The notes below the pieces were generated by a model. It saw nothing but the letters and a program-made list of their open reading frames with translations. It made no database searches and was not told where the DNA came from. 64,000 bases of DNA from Oreocharis arfaki (taxonomy: Eukaryota; Chordata; Aves; Passeriformes; Paramythiidae): contig VZRR01010743.1 of the NCBI GenBank assembly GCA_013398015.1, positions 124,001-188,000 of the forward strand, read 5' to 3'. This document shows, one piece after another, positions 57,781 through 64,000 of this stretch. The translations under genes were made by a program, and so were the position numbers. Each line of letters starts with the position of its first letter. Position 1 is the first letter of the stretch.

Positions 57781-60474
57781 AAATACATAAAAAAGAGAAA
57801 GATATTTTTTTAAAAAGTTTTGCAGGTTTCGGGGTCCTGACTGGAATTGTCAATTCTGCTTGCTGTGGAGTGAAACCAAGAGGAGACCCTATTCATGCAT
57901 TTAGCGAGTTTAATCTTAAAAAAACAGATGTTCCTAAGAATAGCTTTGACCAATCTCTTTACCTGAGCTATTACTAAACAAACAAGGTGGTTGCAAATTT
58001 ATGCTAAGTGTCATTTCTCTGATCAATCACAGCCAGTTTTTACTCTTCTTTTTGTGTGATTTTGTAATTTTTAAAAATGCAGTTACCTTTCCATCTCTCT
58101 TTTATGCGATAGCGTCAATGCTTTTATTTTATATAATGGACTTAAGAAGAATTTACAGTGAAAAGGTGATTCTGATGTGTTATCACTCTCTAATAACTTT
58201 TTAAAATCATAGTGGCTGAATGCTGCCTGAAAGGACCTGGTATTTTGCATAAATGAAGGAATCTTTAGGAAACTCCACTATCCGGTCTGCTCAGGGGTCT
58301 GGAGCTGAAATCTGGAAGGGTTTCATCTTTCCTGGTGCTTATCTCCCTCTCCCTTAACAAGATATGAACCAACTGCCAGCATCTTGCCAGGAGCACTTTA
58401 AAAGGCAAACAAATGTGTTCAGTCTGTGCAGAGAATTCAGGTTAGAGGTGCTGGGACAGTCAGGCTGGAGACTGGGGTGGGGAGGGAGTATCTGCACAGC
58501 ACCAGTTTAGCCTTTCTCATCTCAGGTAGCTCAGAGCAGACAGGAGTCTGAAGTGAATGTGATCAGTGCCTTCATCTCGGCCATCCCAGAGTGAAACCCA
58601 AGTATCTCAGGCTTCTGACAAATCACAGAAATCAGAGAAGCAGCTCCGGTGCTGCCTGGGCTATGCAGAGCCTTGAAGAGGCTCCAGCTGATACTGATGG
58701 AGTTTGTTAAAGCCATTTCCTCCTCAGGAGCTGAATTTTTCAGAGCAGCTTCTCCTCCCTGCCACACACACATTAGAAGCTTACAGTTAAGAGCCCCGGG
58801 GCTTTTTTCCAAGATTCGTTAAGGAATTCATGATCCAGATGCCATCAGTCATTCTGGGCTTTACAGGAGAGATTTCTCTTTTCTGCAGAGAGGGATAGAG
58901 TGTTATTTGTCGACAGTTAATAAACGTTTTATTGTGGTGAAATAATTAACTACACTGTTGCTCTACAGCCTCATTCTTGTGGACTAAGAGAAGCGGAGCA
59001 CCCAGCAACAGAAAGCTCAGGTAAAATGTTTTTTGAGTCCTCCAGCTCAACCCCCAGTTTTTATCTTTGCTTCTTAGTGGAGGAACCCTCAAGGTACAGA
59101 ACGTAACAGCCAGGGGCCCTTGGATGGAGATGGACAAACAGGTCCCACCCAAACGAATGCTGCAAAGCATCTAAAATCTTATCACGTTTCATGTTTGGGT
59201 CACTCGTTCTGCTGGCTGGCCACACCTGAGTTCGTTTTGTTTAATCTCCAGCTCCCCTGGAAAGGCTTTCTGGGAGGGGGCAGGAAACCTTGAAGAGTCA
59301 GGGACATCCTCAGAGCAGTTAAATCCTGCTCTGTGCTCTCCCTTTTCAGCATGGGGACAGCAGAGGGAGGCTGCACGCACAGCTCACACTGAGCTTTTGT
59401 GACTGCTCTGTTACCTGATTTCTTGAGAGCAACCCAGGCAGGGCAAAGCCATCCCTGAATTAAACAGAGTTTCGTGGGCATAAGCACTGGCTGTGAGTAA
59501 CCTCGGCCTGTCTGCAAGAGGAGAACGACTTTATTTGGAAATTCGAGTTGAAAGGAGATTTAGTCATTCTGCTTGATTTGGACTGAGATTTAGGCATAAT
59601 GAGGGCAAAAACAGTGCCAGTTTTGCTGTCTTTTCAGTGCTGAGCTGGAAACTGCTTTCCTGTTTCAGCAGAGAGCTTGCTATTGGCAAGGAGAGAGCAG
59701 AGGCTGAGCTATCCGTGCTTGGCTCCCTGGAATAAAACTCCAGGGATGCAGAAGAAAGGGGCCTATGATTTAATTCTTTTCACTGGCCTAAGCTTTTTTT
59801 AGGTAGCATTCACTGTGCCTTGTCTGGTAGCCTCTTGCATTTTAGCAGATGTGTTTTTGTTTTGGAATTGACCCTTTCAGTCTTTCTTTGGGAGTGCATC
59901 TCATCATACCACATCTGACCCTGACCTAGGTGAAATCCCACCCCTTCTTTTATCCCAAGCTCTGCAAGCCAGCTGCTGATATTGCTGGTTGAAAAGTTCA
60001 AAAGGCACTATGAGAAAGCCTGAATTATTGATGCCACTTTCCTTCCATATACATGTAATTATCTGCCCTTGGGGCACAGCCCGGCCAGAATCCCTGTTCA
60101 ACTCCACAGCTGGGCAGGCTTGCAAGAACTCTGGAACTGACCCTGGGCTGCATGGAAACAAGGCATGGGAGAGGGAATGTGTTACCTTTGCATGGATGTG
60201 ACCTGTGATCCAGGTACTGGGCAGCTCGCTGGAATCAGTGCAGGTACATTACAAAAATTACTGTGCAGAGTGATAAAAGAAGGGGTTTGAGCAATTTGTG
60301 CAGTGAATGAAAATAGAAACTTAAGAATTAAATTCCAGGCAGGTCCCTTTAATATTAATGATTGTACTTTCCTCTGTATGAGTTGGGAGAATCCACTGTG
60401 CTCAGGGAAGACAGACAATTCCCTATTGGTCTTAAAATAGCGGCGTGAGCTTTCTGCTCTTCTTTTATCTGTAG

Positions 60475-60521
60475 GTTCATGCTGTGGCTCTTGACAGCAT
60501 TGAGGATCTCCTTTCTCTGAT
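60475..60521 (+). other. Exon-like segment of unknown gene
   Basis: A pyrimidine-rich acceptor (TGCTCTTCTTTTATCTGTAG) precedes 47 nt ending at a GTGAGT donor. One frame reads VHAVALDSIEDLLSL without a stop. No ATG lies in frame, so it could only be an internal or non-coding exon, possibly part of the 5' UTR of the gene at the right edge. Confidence 0.3.
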
Positions 60522-63194
60522 GTGAGTTGTTCTCATTTCTTCTAAAAAAGGGAGAATGCCATCTAATTGTTCTTTTTCCTGTGGTGATTTAGGTGGAGTT
60601 GGTGTGGTGAGGGGAGCTGGAAAACTGATGAGCAGCATCTTTCACCTGCTGCAGTGTGTCCAGCAGGCAGATGGTCCAGGGCAGTTAATCAGAGCAGGTC
60701 TGATGTCAAAGGAATTGTTTATATAAGCAGTGATTCATCTTCCCATTCCCAGTAATAACAGTGGTGTTACAAACCAATCTGCTCTAAAACCCTGAAGAAT
60801 TGTGAACTCCAGTTTTTCACTTTCTAACTCAGATTCACTCTGGGGTCCTGTCTTTACAGGGAGTCAAACTAAACTCCTGTGTCTAAGCTCCCTACAAATT
60901 TGGGCTGTGTTCCTGACCTTCCTCCTCATCCAAGAATTTCAGCGCTTTTGTTTTGTGGAAGGCTTTAGCTCTGCAGACACATGGCTATCTAGCAACAGCA
61001 CATAAAAGCAGACTTTTATTTATTATTTTCTCCTGCATTTGGCACCGTAGAGAAGCTGAATCAACTTTAAGCCCCCAGGAGGACAGAATATTAACAACTA
61101 TTCTGTACTGAGGATTTAGGGTCTAATTCAGCTGCCATTAATCTCAGTAACAAAAGTCTTGTTGCAGGATTTAGAGATCTAGGCCAGGAGTATTGGGGTA
61201 TTAAGTGGGGAGGGGGGGCTGAAATGAGGTGACCAGACACCTACATATGAGAGAGTCCTGTTCAGAGAGAGGGAGGGAAGAGGATTTGGTGTTAAGAGAT
61301 GAACTCTGCACTGTGCAGAGTGTCCAAGAGCGTTTGAATAGAGTCAACTCTGGACCAGAGCAAAAAAAGCAAGTTTAGAGGGAACCCTGAGGACACTGAT
61401 TACTGAGGAACCATTAATTGTATGTAACTGCTTTCAGGGCAGCAGCTTTTTGCTTCAGTGTCAGAGTTGCAGCTGGGGGAATGGGAGATGCTGTTTTTCC
61501 CCACTGCAGATTGTTCTGTGGCACAGAACAACACAAAATAGGTGGTAGAGAAAAGGAACCAACATTTGCAATGAGACCCTGTGCCTTACACACACCAAGA
61601 GTGCTTTCCTTAGAGCATCAGCCTTCCTGAGCTGTGGAAAACTCAAATGTGGTTTTGCTGCCCTCCTTGGAGTGACTGAGGTGAAACAAACTTTTCGATT
61701 CACTGAGTTGTTTCTTACAGAGTTGCTCCCAGAGTACTGAAATGTACAGTTAATGGCCTTTTTTCGAAATTAATTTTAGTAACTTGTAAATACTCTTGGA
61801 CAAGTTTCAGTCTGCAGTCAGGTCATAAGATATTATGGAGAGTGGCTGGATTTCCATCTTTCCTGAGGTACTAAATTCTGAAAATTCTCATTCCTTGTCA
61901 GACTTTATAGCAGCTGTAAAGGTTTAAAGTTTTTAGAGCTTGCTGAATTGCAATCTTGACTGTGTGCTTTTCCCCCATCCCCTTCCCTGGGGCAGGGAGA
62001 TGCCTGTGGATGGAAGTTCCAAAACACCTTGGCCAGAACCCTTTTGGGCTTGTAGCCCACAGGCACTGCACCCCTGGCCACTGGGGTGCAGGGTCAGAGT
62101 GTCAGACAGGTAAACATATTGCCAGCATCCCATAATAGTGTAACATCTGCCTGGAGGCTTCCAGATGCTGGATTTCAGCCTTTAAATCAGTCAGTGCTTG
62201 GTGGAGTTAATAGGAATCAGTAACAAAATCTTGACTGCTCCATCCTCTGTTACCCACCGACAGAATTTGTAAATCTGTGATAGGTGCAAGTTTCTCTTCT
62301 GCCTGTGGAGAGTCCACAAAACTGGCTGAAAAACAAAGAGAAAGAAAAATGAGAAAATGGAGAGAAGGCTTTAATGGAGAAAGAGATGAGAGCACAAAAA
62401 ATGTAATGGAATTTCCCTGTCCTTTGTGCTGGTTTGTTCCCTGCCCATCACTGGGCAGTGTAATCTCCACGATAGTTCCAAATACCCCCAACAAGAGCCT
62501 TTTAATCTTTGGGAAGATGTTGCAGACTGATGGGTTTCCTTGCTGTAAGATTTTTCCCTTAGTCCCATTCTCCTCACCCACTCACCTCCAAGATTTCCTT
62601 TCTCTGATCCAGCATTTCCTTCCAGTTTTGCTCTGACTGTTTTGTGCTTTGGAGCCTTTCCTTGCAGTGCTTGGTGCTGGGGACCCAAACCCAGGCTCTG
62701 CCATCAGCACTTCATTCACTCACAGGGGCAGCAGTGCAGCCTGGAGCCCCAGTGGGATGCCTGAAGCAGCAAGAGGTTGACTCATAAAATAAAGGGTCTG
62801 GATAACTGGAAAGGATAGAAGTGATATTTTGCATCAGCCTGAAAGATCAGGACCAATCCTTCGGGCACTTTTACATCCTTTATTCCATGCGTATGATTAG
62901 AGGAAAGATAAAGAGATAGACAGGTTAACACTTGGGATACTGAACACTTCCCACACTGCCAGGGAATGACAGTGTGCTCAGGGGCAGTTGTGTGGAGGTC
63001 ATGACACACTGGAGCAATGTTTGCTTCTGACATTAATTTCACACAGATCATTAGATGTGTTCCTCTCTTCTTCAGCACAGAGAAGGTTATTGGAGAAGCA
63101 AAAACTGAAATAAAATAATCATTCTATCTCGATCTACAGTGTTTCCAAACCTTTGTCAGCTGTAGAAGATCTTGGACACGTGGCCTAATGATGG

Positions 63195-63281
63195 GATTCT
63201 TGGGGTGTCCTGTGCAGGGCCAGGAGTTGGACTTGGATGATCCTGATGGGTCCCTTCCAGCTTATCATATTCTATGATGGT
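63195..63281 (+). mobile_element. CR1 LINE terminal remnant (sense)
   Basis: CAGGAGTTGGACTTGGATGA, TCCTGATGGGTCCCTTCCAG and TATTCTATGATGG match the last part of avian CR1. Truncated on the left. Confidence 0.82.
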
Positions 63282-63536
63282 ATGTTTCTAATAAAAGAAG
63301 AAAACTAGGGTGATTTGTGACAGAATAAGCCACATATTAACCTGGAACAAAGCAGTCAGTTTGGCACTGCACAGGCAAGGCTCTGCAAACACTTATTTGG
63401 CTCCACAGAAATGAGGCAAATTAGTGCTCAGGAGCATCTGGCCTCCCTTTGTAGCTTATTTCACAGCAAAATGCACAACGTTTCCTTTCACAGGTGAGTC
63501 AAGATAAGCCCTCACACCCTGCTGAACACTGAGGAA

Positions 63537-64000
63537 ATGCCTCCTTCCCGATCCAAGGCTCGACAGAAAAAGGCTGGAAAAGAGAAGGTATTCAATTGTG
63601 AGAAAAACACGGGAGACTCAAAGATCCGCTGTGGGAAGCGGAGGGAAGGTAAGAGCAGAGGCCAAGTGAAGGGCAAAGAGTCACTGCCTGGACAAGGTGA
63701 CAGCCTTGGAGAAGAGCCCTTAAAAATCCAGAGGCTGGGGAGGCCTCAGGAAAGCAAAGAAAATGACCACAAGAAGTTATTCCGGAGAAAAAGAGCCTGC
63801 AGGAGAAATGATACAAGAGAGTCTGGTCTGGGAACAAAACATGGAGTGTCCAATTTGGAGAGGAAAAAAGGAAAGGCCTGCAAGCAACGGGAAATGACAT
63901 CAGGGCAGGAGAGTGAGGACAGCAGTGACAAGGAGGGAAGAGCCATCACAACCAGAAAGAAACAGAGTTTTAAAAAGAGGTGTGGAAAGGGACTTGGTGT
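63537..64000 (+). CDS. Start of a lysine-rich protein, probably MYO15B (partial, runs off the edge)
   Basis: The exon begins after an acceptor (GTTTCCTTTCACAG) at 63,493. An in-frame TGA at 63,495 precedes the ATG at 63,537, and 154 codons stay open to the window edge. The protein begins MPPSRSKARQKKAGKEK and is full of Lys, Arg, Glu and Ser, including SGQESEDSSDKEG. It shows no signal peptide or membrane segment and is likely disordered. In human the next gene after LLGL2 on the same strand is MYO15B (unconventional myosin XVB), whose paralogue MYO15A also starts with a long basic extension. The assignment is by position and composition only; no myosin motor motif is in view. Confidence 0.5.
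   Translation, partial: MPPSRSKARQKKAGKEKVFNCEKNTGDSKIRCGKRREGKSRGQVKGKESLPGQGDSLGEEPLKIQRLGRPQESKENDHKKLFRRKRACRRNDTRESGLGTKHGVSNLERKKGKACKQREMTSGQESEDSSDKEGRAITTRKKQSFKKRCGKGLG

Larger units (their letters stand above)
50651..63490. other. Intergenic region between LLGL2 and the next gene
   Basis: Nearly 13 kb without a supported gene. It holds a (GA)n run at about 51,825-51,838, a 12-T run at 52,990, G-rich tracts at 56.5 and 57.8 kb, a CR1 remnant at 63.2 kb, and one exon-like segment at 60.5 kb. Open frames up to 127 codons show no family resemblance. Upstream non-coding exons of the gene at the right edge may lie here. Confidence 0.6.

Overview
The window is vertebrate nuclear DNA, almost certainly from a bird. 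The genes are split into many short GT-AG exons with small introns, the promoters are CpG islands, and the only recognisable interspersed repeats are pieces of the avian CR1 LINE. The gene order TSEN54 - LLGL2 - (probable MYO15B) on one strand is that of human 17q25.1. In chicken this block would be expected on microchromosome 18 (established synteny, not tested here).

Layout. 1-6.35 kb: no convincing gene; one antisense CR1 fragment. 6.38-7.3 kb: a CpG island with the TSEN54 promoter. 6,684-14,982: TSEN54, 11 coding exons, 510 residues, followed by a 3' UTR with a poly(A) signal at 16,091. 16.1-17.3 kb: a short intergenic gap. 17.33-18.23 kb: a second CpG island, probably the LLGL2 promoter and first non-coding exon, interrupted by 35 N. 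24,722-49,633: the LLGL2 coding region, 24 coding exons, 1,026 residues. One of its introns carries U12-type (minor spliceosome) signals, and a possible alternative last exon extends the frame to 50,235. 50.65-63.49 kb: intergenic DNA without a supported gene. 63,537 to the right edge: the start of a lysine-rich open frame behind a splice acceptor, placed where MYO15B should begin.

The two complete genes are unrelated in function. TSEN54 is a non-catalytic subunit of the nuclear tRNA splicing endonuclease. LLGL2 is a cytoplasmic and cortical polarity protein of epithelia, antagonised by atypical PKC. All exon junctions below were checked for reading-frame continuity by hand. Gene names rest on recognising the family sequences, not on a database search. 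I found no prokaryote-type systems, CRISPR arrays or RNA genes. The most useful leads are the U12-type intron and tandem donor in LLGL2, its possible long C-terminus, and the unexplained 47-nt exon-like segment near 60.5 kb.
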